Positions 53,114-61,961 of a stretch of DNA of 64,000 bases are shown piece after piece. Origin of the DNA: Chitinophaga pinensis (GTDB lineage: Bacteria; Bacteroidota; Bacteroidia; Chitinophagales; Chitinophagaceae). The translations under genes and the position numbers were made by a program. Under the pieces are notes generated by a model. It searched no databases, was not told the DNA's origin, and was given only the letters and a program-made list of their open reading frames with translations. How positions within the stretch are numbered: the first letter of the stretch is position 1; each line of letters begins with the position of its first letter. The stretch lies in contig CAMCMP010000014.1 in NCBI GenBank assembly GCA_945876095.1, positions 31,254 through 95,253 of the forward strand. The letters are read 5' to 3'.

Positions 53114-53697
53114 TTTGATTTATTTTAATTATTAGTAATAAAATTTAGAATACAATTTTACAAATTAAATTTTAATTATTTTGTTAGTTCAACAAATTCG
53201 AATCCAATAATTTTGAGCAAAAAGGTTAAACTATTCTTTGTAATCGTATTAAAATAAAAAAATATAAGTACAGTAAGGAATTGAATATACATTATTTAAT
53301 TAATTGAATCGCATTAAAATTCAATTAATATTAAAACTAGCATAATGTAAAAGAAATGGGATTGAAAAAACAAGGTAAATTGATAAATCCTTCTAATAAA
53401 TTGAAGCAGCTCTTTAACGAAAAAGTGTTATTAGCACCCAATGGAAATTAATTTATAAATGATCTCTTTCTGATAACAATTACTAGCAATAAAAATTGAG
53501 CTTTCTATTCAACTTTAAGATTGTAAATAATTTCTCTTCTTAGCAAATTTTAGGAGAGTTAAAAGTAAATATGAAAATGAAATTTGTGTATTAAAAAATA
53601 AATCAGCCAATTTGAATAGGCTGCATTTACTTTGTAAAATAAATAGCTTACAATCAAATAATACTTTTTTAAATTTACTATACTAATTCAGTCATAA
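53114..53697. other. Non-coding interval upstream of fucP and panD
   Basis: 584 bp of AT-rich sequence between divergent genes. An 11-bp perfect inverted repeat, ATTAATTGAAT (53299-53309) and ATTCAATTAAT (53319-53329) with a 9-nt spacer, lies 186 bp upstream of fucP and could be an operator. A short frame of 31 codons at 53356-53451 (MGLKKQGKLINPSNKL...) is possible, but nothing supports it as a gene. Confidence 0.5.
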
Positions 53698-54042
53698 ATG
53701 CAAATACAATTATTAAAATCAAAAATTCACCATGCAGTAATCACTGAAGCAAATCTACACTACATGGGCAGTCTGACATTAGATGTAGACCTTATGGAAG
53801 CTGCTAACTTATTAGAAAACGAAAAAATACATATAGTCAATATTAATAACGGAGAGCGATTAGAAACTTACCTGATTAAAGGCGGTCGAGGTACTGGAGT
53901 ATGTTGTTTAAATGGACCTGCTGCGCGCAAAGGGGCAGAAGGAGATATTATTATAATCCTTTCTTATGCCTTGATGAATTTTGAAGAAGCAAAAACCTTT
54001 TCCCCTAGGATCATTTTTCCAAAAGAAGGAAATCGACTATAA
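53698..54042 (+). CDS. panD: Aspartate 1-decarboxylase proenzyme
   Basis: It makes beta-alanine from aspartate for pantothenate and CoA synthesis. The 114-aa proenzyme contains the self-cleavage site MGS (Gly24-Ser25), which generates the pyruvoyl group, and the segments [35 protein letters not shown] and [10 protein letters not shown]. The C-terminus matches the family. It is a single gene, with its own promoter region in the preceding interval. Confidence 0.96.
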   Translation: MQIQLLKSKIHHAVITEANLHYMGSLTLDVDLMEAANLLENEKIHIVNINNGERLETYLIKGGRGTGVCCLNGPAARKGAEGDIIIILSYALMNFEEAKTFSPRIIFPKEGNRL

Positions 54043-54116
54043 ATAAATCAGTAGTAACAATAATTAATTCTTTAAAGGTTTTCTTTGGTATAATTTTATA
54101 CTGTTTCACCTAAAGT

Positions 54117-55136
54117 TTATTCCAAATCTAACTGCAAACTAAGCGCTACGATCCGATCAGCCCACCAAGGTCCTTGCAATACCCCCTTGGTTCCCAAGCC
54201 ATTGAACATATACATTCCCTTGTGATGCTGATGTTGCCTAGCTATAACTTCCCGATTTTGAGTGGTTGGACGAATAGCAGATTGGTGATTAATTATTTCG
54301 AACGGATTAGTAAGCATATTTTTCAGCTGACCTTCAATTAATAACTTAGCGGCTTGATCAGGAGTTTCTGAATCATTATTCCATTGATAAGTAGCTCCTG
54401 CTTTGAATGAATAGCTTTCGATTGGAACTAGATATATTCCATTTTTCTTTACGATTTGATCAGTAGTGAAATGTTCACTAGCGATCGTCAGCACGTCACC
54501 CTTGCAAGGAATAATTATTTCATTAAAAAAAGGATTATTAATTGCTTTGTATCCCTCACAAAAAAAAATATTTTCGAATTCAATCCCATTGTACTCCATC
54601 CTATCTTCTTTTATCTGTAAATTTTGATGTACAAATTTTGCTTCTAGTAATCGTCCATTTTTTTTTAACCAAATTTTAAAAAATTTCATCCAATATTCGC
54701 AATTGACCCAACCAGAATGAGTGACCTCATAGGCTCCACAATAAATATTAGTTCCAGACAAGTAATTTGAAATCGATTTTATATAAGGCGCAAAGGAAGG
54801 TTCAAGATATTTTCTTTGTAATTGAGATTGTTCCTCTACCGAATCAAATAACTGATAAATATTGGTAAGGTGAAGAATATTATATCCTATAAGTTTTGAT
54901 ATCTCCTTATAGATATTTATTGCAAAAGGGATTTGCTGTAAAGACAATGGGTGAATCGTTTTTCTCTTGCCACTCAATGGGGTAAACATTCCTGCTGCAA
55001 TTTGACTTGCAGTTTGCGGTACAGATGGATCAATTAATAAAAAAGGGATTTTTTTCCGATGAAGCATAAATGCCAATAGCGAACCTGCAATACCCTGTCC
55101 TACAATAACTGTATTGACTTTTTTTATTGAAACCAT
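54117..55136 (-). CDS. FAD-dependent oxidoreductase, DAO family
   Basis: A 339-aa protein with an N-terminal FAD dinucleotide fold VIVGQGIAGSLLAFMLHRK, a Rossmann glutamate/aspartate (LLIDPS), SQIAAGMFTPLSGKR, and the C-terminal FNGLGTKGVLQGPWWADRI that closes the FAD site. DAO-family enzymes oxidise D-amino acids, glycine or sarcosine, or modify tRNA; the substrate here is not evident. It converges with panD and lies next to polyphosphate glucokinase with a gap of 134 nt. Confidence 0.83.
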   Translation of the reverse strand: MVSIKKVNTVIVGQGIAGSLLAFMLHRKKIPFLLIDPSVPQTASQIAAGMFTPLSGKRKTIHPLSLQQIPFAINIYKEISKLIGYNILHLTNIYQLFDSVEEQSQLQRKYLEPSFAPYIKSISNYLSGTNIYCGAYEVTHSGWVNCEYWMKFFKIWLKKNGRLLEAKFVHQNLQIKEDRMEYNGIEFENIFFCEGYKAINNPFFNEIIIPCKGDVLTIASEHFTTDQIVKKNGIYLVPIESYSFKAGATYQWNNDSETPDQAAKLLIEGQLKNMLTNPFEIINHQSAIRPTTQNREVIARQHQHHKGMYMFNGLGTKGVLQGPWWADRIVALSLQLDLE

Positions 55137-55270
55137 TCTTTGATAAAATAACTTTAAAATAAAGATACTATAAGTTATAAAGATACAATGAGGTGCTGTA
55201 TAAATGAATTGACAAGGATTGTCATTGTGCAGGGCAAATAAAATCTAAAGAAAAACAAAATCATCTAAAA

Positions 55271-56056
55271 TCAGAAATCGTTCTTATCAATTACTTCAGT
55301 TGATAATTTTTTAAAAAATGTCTCTTTAGGGGTTTCTATAAAGTCATTTCTTTTCCACAAAACGGCTCCACCTTTTATACCATCTTCGTTGGAAACCAAG
55401 GTCATATTATCATCGAGATCAAGAGTTATAAAGCGGGAATTTCCGCCACCAATATATAAATGATCATAGTTAAATACATTTTTTAGCACGCTCAATACCT
55501 CTTCCACCCTTTGATTCCAAACGCTTATACCCAAATCTTCAAATACTTTTTTTCCAACATAATTATCATAAATAAATCCTTTGCCAATTGGATGCTGAGA
55601 AAGTTCTAGATGAGGAAGTAAAGTGCCATTCAAATACATTGCAGATCCTAAACCAGTTCCAAGGGTAATAAGGACTTCAAAGCCTATTCCTTTAATAACT
55701 CCGAGCCCCTGCATATCCGCATCATTCACAATTTTGACAAGACAGTTAAACTCATCTTGTAAAATTCGTTTAAGATTAATATTCTTCCACTTATTTGGAG
55801 CAATACTTGGAGCTGTGTAAACAATTCCTTCCTTAACAAAACCCGGGAACCCTATTGAAACTTTATTAAAAGAAGGGAAATCAATAACTAGTGTTCTAAT
55901 TGCAGCCAATAATTTTTGAGGACCGGGCAAATGAGGAGTTTTCACAGTATGGTAACCTGTTAGCATATCACCCTCTATATTTAAAATAGTACCTTTAATA
56001 TAGGTCCCACCAATATCAATAGACAGTATCCTGTATTCACTCAAATTTTTCGGCAT
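55271..56056 (-). CDS. ppgK: Polyphosphate glucokinase (ROK family)
   Basis: A 261-aa ROK-type sugar kinase that phosphorylates glucose using polyphosphate and/or ATP. Phosphate-binding and catalytic motifs are SIDIGGTYIKGTILN, IGFPGFV, VNDADMQGLG with the catalytic Asp, and LGTGLGSAMYLNG. The later IYDNYVGKKVFEDLG and WNQRVEEVLSVLKNVFNYDHLYIGGG sections match PpgK. The zinc-binding CxCGxxGC of other ROK enzymes is absent, as in PpgK. The gene stands alone. Confidence 0.88.
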   Translation of the reverse strand: MPKNLSEYRILSIDIGGTYIKGTILNIEGDMLTGYHTVKTPHLPGPQKLLAAIRTLVIDFPSFNKVSIGFPGFVKEGIVYTAPSIAPNKWKNINLKRILQDEFNCLVKIVNDADMQGLGVIKGIGFEVLITLGTGLGSAMYLNGTLLPHLELSQHPIGKGFIYDNYVGKKVFEDLGISVWNQRVEEVLSVLKNVFNYDHLYIGGGNSRFITLDLDDNMTLVSNEDGIKGGAVLWKRNDFIETPKETFFKKLSTEVIDKNDF

Positions 56057-56496
56057 ACTTTTCTTAATTATTCTTTGAATTAACCCTAACCAATTAACTT
56101 TTCATAAAACTTGTGCCAAACCAGATTGACGCAAAAAATCAAGAAAAAGGGATAAACATTTCATTTAAGACGACTTAACTCCTAAAAACTTTCGAAATAT
56201 TTAACTTTTTTTTAAAATTGAGCATATTTTAAGGGGGAAACGCTCCTTTACAAGAAATCCTACCCCTTATAGACTTGTAATTTCATAGAAAGTTTAACGG
56301 AATATCCTATTGTTACTTTTTTATATTTAACAAAAGAATAAAATACTAAAATCAGGGGATAATTAAAGGAAGAATAGAAAGTTTAAGAGCGTGGAAAAAA
56401 GGAAGGGGAAATAATTAATATCAGAATATAAATATTAAATAATGTTGATCAACTTAAAACTTACATTAAAGATAATTATGTATAAAAAATATATTT
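56057..56496. other. Non-coding interval upstream of ppgK
   Basis: 440 bp, AT-rich. AAGGGG (56231-56236) and CCCCTT (56263-56268) can pair, and this is the only GC-rich patch. It lies about 180 nt upstream of ppgK and might be a leader structure. I see no gene or recognised RNA here. Confidence 0.4.
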
Positions 56497-56751
56497 CTAT
56501 TGATGCAAATCTAAATTAGCTGATTCCATTTTTTGAATACCTGAAGATGTAATAGAAACAATCAGCGTATCCATCTGTTTAGTAACAACCAAACCTTCTT
56601 GTTCGAGTAATTCTAAATGCTGTTGAATAACACTCCAATCTTGAAATTGACGTAGAATAATTTCTCTTGGCCTACATAGATAGGTGACAGGATTAGGATC
56701 CTGATGAACAATATTAAATATAGTTTCTAACGTTTTATAATAAGCATCCAT
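56497..56751 (-). CDS. Small hypothetical protein, winged-helix-like
   Basis: An 84-aa protein with helices in the first half, then EIILRQFQDWSVIQQHLELL followed by EQEGLVVTKQMDTLIVSITS. This helix-helix-strand-strand order resembles a winged helix. I do not recognise a family. It is isolated between two AT-rich intervals. The composition is balanced and unlike a chance frame in this DNA, so I consider it likely to be real. Confidence 0.6.
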   Translation of the reverse strand: MDAYYKTLETIFNIVHQDPNPVTYLCRPREIILRQFQDWSVIQQHLELLEQEGLVVTKQMDTLIVSITSSGIQKMESANLDLHQ

Positions 56752-57241
56752 TGTATAAATATATTTTAAAAAAAAATCTAGTAAATAAAATTTATTAACA
56801 ATTTTTGTTAGTAAACTTAATACAATAGATTTCGAGCCATTAAACCCATTGATAATCCACTCATATCAAACTTTTTTATATAGTTTATAATGTTATTAAC
56901 TAATTAAATTTTGAATAAAAAAAGATTGTTTATTGCAATTTTGAAATAAAAAAAAGAGGGTTTCTTCTTGATTAAATACAGTGAAATTTTGATTACAAGG
57001 CAGTATATATTAGCTTATAAAAATTTTAAGCAAATAATTTCACGCTATCATTAGAAGATTTTTTTAACGATTACTATTTGAATGAAAGGATATAAAAAAA
57101 TTAAATTTATTATTTCACGAACTAAACGAAATAGAAATCTATGGACAGTAACTCATTCAGATATCTTAAATAATTTAAACAGACCTTAAACTAAAATTTG
57201 CCAAAAAAATAAGATGATTTTATTTAAAATTTGAATTTGCT
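56752..57241. other. AT-rich non-coding interval
   Basis: 490 bp with no credible gene. A 35-codon frame at 57082-57189 (MKGYKKIKFIISRTKR...) exists but lacks any support. Long A and T runs dominate and there is no clear repeat or RNA. Confidence 0.6.
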
Positions 57242-58345
57242 TTAAACAGAAATTTTTCGATCTCTAGCAATTACTTTCCATTCATCTACTAAAGTATTTT
57301 TTTTAATCAATAATATAGTATTGTACAAGGCAACAGTAGGACAAATATGAAACGGAACACCATATAATATATCACCTACTTTATAATTTGCTGAATCAGG
57401 TACTGTTACTACCAAATGCTCTTCACTATGTGAAATTGGCACTGAATCAACTGCGTTTAAAAAGTAAATACGGGGTAAGGGGCTTTCTGCAGCAACCGAT
57501 TTATATCCTAGGTCGGTGGTAATGGTCTGTTTATCTATAATTGAAATTACCCTAGTTATTACAAGGGATGCATAATCAAAGGGCTGATCTGGAAACAGGG
57601 TTTTATATCCCTTATCCCAGAAAACAAATGTTCCAGGACTACACTCAATATTTTCGAGCTGGGCATAAACTGAAAAGGTAGTAGAGCCGCCTGCAATAAT
57701 TACTATCTTTTTATTATGCATAGCTTCAATTTTTTCTGCAAGCATCTTTACGTCGCTATAAGCTGCTACTACTTTCTTCTTTCTTACTACAATATCTGTC
57801 TCCCTTATATGACCATCATATACATGAAGGCCTTTCACATTTATACTTCTTAACAACTCAAGTTTCTCATATAAAAAAATAGCCTGATGAGCTGAAATTC
57901 CAGATCTGTTCATCCCGGTGTTTATGTCAATATAAATATTTATAGATAATTTATGTTCAGAAAAAACAGCAGATAAATATTGCGCAGATTGTAAATTATC
58001 CACCAAACAAGAAAAAGTAGTGCTAGGGAATTTTATACTCAATTGAAGCAATCTATTTGCCTTGGGACCTACAGGTTGATAGGCAAGCAGTACATCCTCT
58101 ACTCCAATCATTGCTAGCATTTCAGCCTCCGCAATAGTGGCACATTTAAATTTATAAATTCCAGCATCCCTCATCATTTGGCATACTTCAGCAATTTTAT
58201 TGGTTTTTACATGCGGGCGTAGTCGATCTACGTTGTTATTTACCATCTGCTTTACTAACCTTATATTTTCGAGTATCCGTTCCTGGTAAATGACCAAAGC
58301 AGGAGAATCAATGGTCTCAATACTATTTATTTCATACCAATGCAT
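57242..58345 (-). CDS. D-threonine aldolase / D-serine dehydratase-like PLP enzyme
   Basis: A 367-aa fold-type III PLP enzyme with the alanine-racemase-type barrel. The PLP lysine is in RPHVKTNK near residue 46. The metal-binding His and Cys of the DSD1/D-TA family are seen in PFHICPTVALY near the C-terminus. The family cleaves D-threonine to glycine and acetaldehyde, or deaminates D-serine or 3-hydroxy-D-aspartate. Next to it lie genes for a RidA protein, which removes reactive imines, and a GntP-type permease, so a D-hydroxyamino-acid route is plausible. Confidence 0.87.
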   Translation of the reverse strand: MHWYEINSIETIDSPALVIYQERILENIRLVKQMVNNNVDRLRPHVKTNKIAEVCQMMRDAGIYKFKCATIAEAEMLAMIGVEDVLLAYQPVGPKANRLLQLSIKFPSTTFSCLVDNLQSAQYLSAVFSEHKLSINIYIDINTGMNRSGISAHQAIFLYEKLELLRSINVKGLHVYDGHIRETDIVVRKKKVVAAYSDVKMLAEKIEAMHNKKIVIIAGGSTTFSVYAQLENIECSPGTFVFWDKGYKTLFPDQPFDYASLVITRVISIIDKQTITTDLGYKSVAAESPLPRIYFLNAVDSVPISHSEEHLVVTVPDSANYKVGDILYGVPFHICPTVALYNTILLIKKNTLVDEWKVIARDRKISV

Positions 58346-58409
58346 GATGACATTTTAAACTTTGTTAACCTTTTAAAAAATGAGGCAATACTTCAAAAAT
58401 CCAGTTAAC

Positions 58410-58871
58410 TTATTCTAGTTCGAATAACGCTTCTATTTCTACTGAAATATTATCTGGAAGAGAACCCATTCCTACAGCACTTCTTACCCCTACCCCTAGA
58501 TCATCACCCCAGACTTTTGCAAATAACTCGCTGCAGCCGTTGATAACAAAAGGATGTTTTTCGAAATTAGCTGAACAATTAACCATCCCTAAAACCTTCA
58601 CCACCCTTTTGATTTTATTAAGCGATCCTAAATGGCTCTTCAGTGTTGCTAAAATAGCTAAGCCTACTTGCAGTGCGGCTAATTTCCCCTCCTCCATCGT
58701 CATGGCTTCTCCAATGCGTCCTACTATCAAATTTCCATCAATCTTAACTGGTCCATGTCCAGAGACATAACAAAGATTTCCAGAAGTCAAGCAAGGTTTA
58801 TAAACTCCAATCGGTTTGGGTGCCGGCGGCAAAGTAAGATTCAAGGCATTAAATCTTTCATCAGGTGTCAT
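58410..58871 (-). CDS. RidA family enamine/imine deaminase-like protein
   Basis: A 153-aa YjgF/RidA protein with the family pattern CYVSGHGPV, VGRIGEAMTMEEGKLAALQV and VKVLGMVNC. It hydrolyses 2-aminoacrylate-type imines. The family's usual substrate-binding arginine near the C-terminus is in VGVRSAVGMGSLP. I use ATG 58871 rather than the upstream frame start. It is 13 nt downstream of the permease gene, and the aldolase-like gene follows. Confidence 0.87.
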   Translation of the reverse strand: MTPDERFNALNLTLPPAPKPIGVYKPCLTSGNLCYVSGHGPVKIDGNLIVGRIGEAMTMEEGKLAALQVGLAILATLKSHLGSLNKIKRVVKVLGMVNCSANFEKHPFVINGCSELFAKVWGDDLGVGVRSAVGMGSLPDNISVEIEALFELE

Positions 58872-58884
58872 ACAACTTGTTTTA

Positions 58885-60201
58885 TCAATGAATAAAATAA
58901 TTAACAACCAAAACAGAAATAAGTCCCATTACAGAAACCAGCGATTCCATTAAGGACCAAGTCTTTAAGGTATCTTTAATAGACATATTAAAATACTCTT
59001 TAAACATCCAGAAGCCAGAATCATTAACATGTGAAAACATCATGCTTCCAGCTCCAGTTACCAAAACCATCAAATTGGGATCTACCCCAGTAGTGACAAT
59101 CATTGGCCCCACAATGCCTGCAGTTGTTAATCCCGCTACAGTTGAAGATCCCAATGAAACTCGAATGATAGCTGCTATACTCCAAGCTGCCAATAGTGGA
59201 TGAATATTTATATCTCGGAGTAATAAGGCAATTTGATCACTTATTCCGGCTTCAATCAAAACTTGTTTCAACCCACCTGCTCCACCTACAATCAATAAAA
59301 TAATAGATATATCCCTTATTGAATCAGTCATTGTTTGCATAAGGTCTTTTATCTTTTTACCATTTTTTAAACCCAAGCTGTAGGTCGCAAATAATACAGT
59401 AATCGTCATTGCTACAATTGGATCCCCTAATACCTGACATGTTTTAGTAAAAATATTTTGAGAAGAAGTAATGAGTGTTACAACTGTATTAAGTCCAATC
59501 AATATTACAGGTAACAAAGCTGTTAACACACTATAAAACATGGATGGAAGTTCTTCAGCAGGAATATCCTTGCCTTTAAAAAGTTCTAAAGGTTTGATAG
59601 TATACTTTTTTAAAGTAAGTGCAAACAAAGGACCAGCAACTAGAATAGTGGGTATAGCGACAAACATACCATACAGTAAAGTAAGTCCAAGATCAGCATT
59701 AAATTGTTTAACTAAAACAGTTGGAGATGGGTGTGGAGGGAGAAAACCATGAGTAACAGACATTGCTGCAAGCATAGGTAATCCAATGTAAACAGCTGAA
59801 ATATTGTATCGATAAGATAATGTAATGATAAGAGGAACGACCAATACAAATCCTGTTCCATAAAAAAGTGGAATCCCTATGATAAAGCCAGTAAGCAACA
59901 AAGCCCATAAAATATATTTTCTACCAAAGATTTCCATTAATCCAGTTGCAATTTTTTGTGCGGCACCACTATCAGCAATTAACTTACCTAACATTGCACC
60001 CAGACCAAGTATTACTACAATTGAGCCTAACAAATCACCAATTCCCTTTTGAAGCGCATTGGTAATAGTAGAAATATCCATTCCATTAGAAAATCCTATT
60101 AAAATAGAAACCAGGATAAAAGCCAAAAATGGAGAAATTTTGACCCAAGTAATTAATAATATTAGCAGCAACATGCCAATAAGAAGGATAATAAATGACA
60201 T
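58885..60201 (-). CDS. GntP family permease (gluconate or organic acid symporter)
   Basis: A 438-aa membrane protein with about 12 helices. GntP family motifs include IGFSNGMDISTITNALQKGIG, LGAMLGKLIADSG and LVTGAGSMMFSHVNDSGFWM. Known members import gluconate, D-serine (DsdX) or idonate. The two catabolic genes after it suggest a D-serine or D-threonine type substrate rather than gluconate. The first gene of its cluster, it faces away from the DUF5009 gene. Confidence 0.9.
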   Translation of the reverse strand: MSFIILLIGMLLLILLITWVKISPFLAFILVSILIGFSNGMDISTITNALQKGIGDLLGSIVVILGLGAMLGKLIADSGAAQKIATGLMEIFGRKYILWALLLTGFIIGIPLFYGTGFVLVVPLIITLSYRYNISAVYIGLPMLAAMSVTHGFLPPHPSPTVLVKQFNADLGLTLLYGMFVAIPTILVAGPLFALTLKKYTIKPLELFKGKDIPAEELPSMFYSVLTALLPVILIGLNTVVTLITSSQNIFTKTCQVLGDPIVAMTITVLFATYSLGLKNGKKIKDLMQTMTDSIRDISIILLIVGGAGGLKQVLIEAGISDQIALLLRDINIHPLLAAWSIAAIIRVSLGSSTVAGLTTAGIVGPMIVTTGVDPNLMVLVTGAGSMMFSHVNDSGFWMFKEYFNMSIKDTLKTWSLMESLVSVMGLISVLVVNYFIH

Positions 60202-60536
60202 AGCAACAAGGATAAGTTAAAACTAAAGATATATAAAATCAGTATCATCCCGTTCATTACAATCAAGATCTCTTAAAAATAAATCTACTTCCTTTAAAAA
60301 AGTAGTTGTAAAGTCTGTTTTTATTATTCAATAATAGCCAAAACAATGATTTTTAAATTCATCTAATATTTTGCTAACTTAGCAATCGAAGGGTTGCTTG
60401 CTCCAGCTTGACCTAATTATTAATTTTATCATTAAAGATGATCATCTACTTTTTTTGAAATCTTAAAAAAATAAAAAAGGAAAATCAAAGTTTTGTGATA
60501 GTATCTATCTTTTTTCAAAATAATTAACCAATCAAT
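60202..60536. other. Non-coding interval between gntP-type and DUF5009 genes
   Basis: 335 bp containing divergent promoter regions. A weak hairpin AGCAA/TTGCT is present near 60381-60399. I see no gene or known RNA here. Confidence 0.5.
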
Positions 60537-61649
60537 ATGAAACAAACCAACCTTTCAAATAGATTATATTCTTTGGATACTTTGCGTGGATTTGACATGC
60601 TATGGATCATGGGCGCGGATCGATTATTTCATGCCCTTGCAAAAGTGTCAGACAATTCTATCATTCAAACTATGTCCTTTCAATTAGAACATGTAGCATG
60701 GAACGGATTTGTTGCCTACGACATGATTTTTCCATTGTTTATTTTTTTAGCGGGAGTATCTACTCCTTACTCAATAGGTAATGCACTAGAAAATGGTACT
60801 TCTAAAAATCAACTTCTTTTTAGAGTAATTAAAAGAGGATTGATACTTATTATACTGGGTGTACTTTATAATAATGGAGGTTTTCAAATTAAACCACTTT
60901 CTGAAATTAGATTTCCTAGTGTATTAGGAAGAATTGGATCTGCCTATATTTTTGCCAATATTATTTATTTATATGTTAGTAAAAAAGGACAGCAAATATG
61001 GCTTGCAGCAATACTTTTAGGCTATTGGATTTTACTAAGATTTACTTCTGCACCAGGATTCGAATTAGGGGATATGACAATGGAAGGAAACTTTGTTTCT
61101 TATGTGGATAGACTATTGATACCTGGAAAACTACACCTTACTGTGCATGATCCAGAAGGATTACTATCCACTATTCCTGCGATAGGTACTGGACTGCTAG
61201 GTATTTTAACAGGAGAGGTTTTAAAGAATCATACTGCAACCCCCTCTAAAAAAGCAATGGGTATATTTTTAGCAGGTATTATTTCAGTAGCTATCGCACA
61301 ATTATGGAATTTGGTATTTCCAATCAATAAAAATCTTTGGACCAGTTCGTTTACATTGCAAGCAGGAGGATGGAGTATGATATTAATGGCAATATTTTAT
61401 TATATCATAGATGTAAAAGGATTTCAAAAATGGGCTTTTTTCTTTAGAATAATTGGCATCAACTCGATTCTTATTTATCTATCTGGAGGATTTATCAAAT
61501 GGGACTATGCTGCCAAGGAATTCTTTAGATGGGCGGAACAGTTAGCAGGTCCTCCTTTAGATGCAGTGTTAGCAATAGTTTCAATCCTAATAATAAAATG
61601 GATATTTCTTTATATCATGTATAAAAAGAAAATTTTCCTTAGAATTTAA
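60537..61649 (+). CDS. DUF5009 / heparan-alpha-glucosaminide N-acetyltransferase-like membrane protein
   Basis: A 370-aa membrane protein with about ten helices. The acyltransferase-type signature SLDTLRGFDMLWIMG is at the N-terminus and is followed by YDMIFPLFIFLAGVSTPYS, RGLILIILGVLYN and VLGRIGSAYIFANI. The fold is related to HGSNAT and YeiB proteins. It may transfer an acetyl group from cytoplasmic acetyl-CoA across the membrane to a sugar. That role is by family only. Confidence 0.83.
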   Translation: MKQTNLSNRLYSLDTLRGFDMLWIMGADRLFHALAKVSDNSIIQTMSFQLEHVAWNGFVAYDMIFPLFIFLAGVSTPYSIGNALENGTSKNQLLFRVIKRGLILIILGVLYNNGGFQIKPLSEIRFPSVLGRIGSAYIFANIIYLYVSKKGQQIWLAAILLGYWILLRFTSAPGFELGDMTMEGNFVSYVDRLLIPGKLHLTVHDPEGLLSTIPAIGTGLLGILTGEVLKNHTATPSKKAMGIFLAGIISVAIAQLWNLVFPINKNLWTSSFTLQAGGWSMILMAIFYYIIDVKGFQKWAFFFRIIGINSILIYLSGGFIKWDYAAKEFFRWAEQLAGPPLDAVLAIVSILIIKWIFLYIMYKKKIFLRI

Positions 61650-61961
61650 TGGCCGGCTATTAGTAAAGCATCGGTTTCTGGATTTTTCAATTATTATTGG
61701 TATTTGTGTGCCCTTATTTTTATAATTACTTTAAACCAGCTTATTATTTACGGAAGTATAATTTAGCCAGTGTTTTTGGGAAGGAAAAGAAAAGGTATAA
61801 CTAAATAAATAATTGAAGTAGTAAAGAAATAATAACCAATTATAAAATCAATCGGCTAAATTAATGCTCGTTTTATTTCTTAAAAAAAATACTATTAAAT
61901 GAAGACATGCCGAAAACCATTCCGAATTAAAAAAATATAACTTTAGTAAAACAATTCGTAG
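61650..61961. other. Non-coding interval before the C39-like protein gene
   Basis: 312 bp, AT-rich, no convincing hairpin, repeat or frame. Confidence 0.6.

Noticed and set aside
53356..53451. 31-codon frame MGLKKQGKLINPSNKL... upstream of panD
   Set aside because: Short, no clear start signal and no recognised family. The interval is better explained as a regulatory region.
57082..57189. 35-codon basic frame MKGYKKIKFIISRTKR...
   Set aside because: It lies in A/T-run rich DNA where Lys and Ile codons arise by chance. No support from context.
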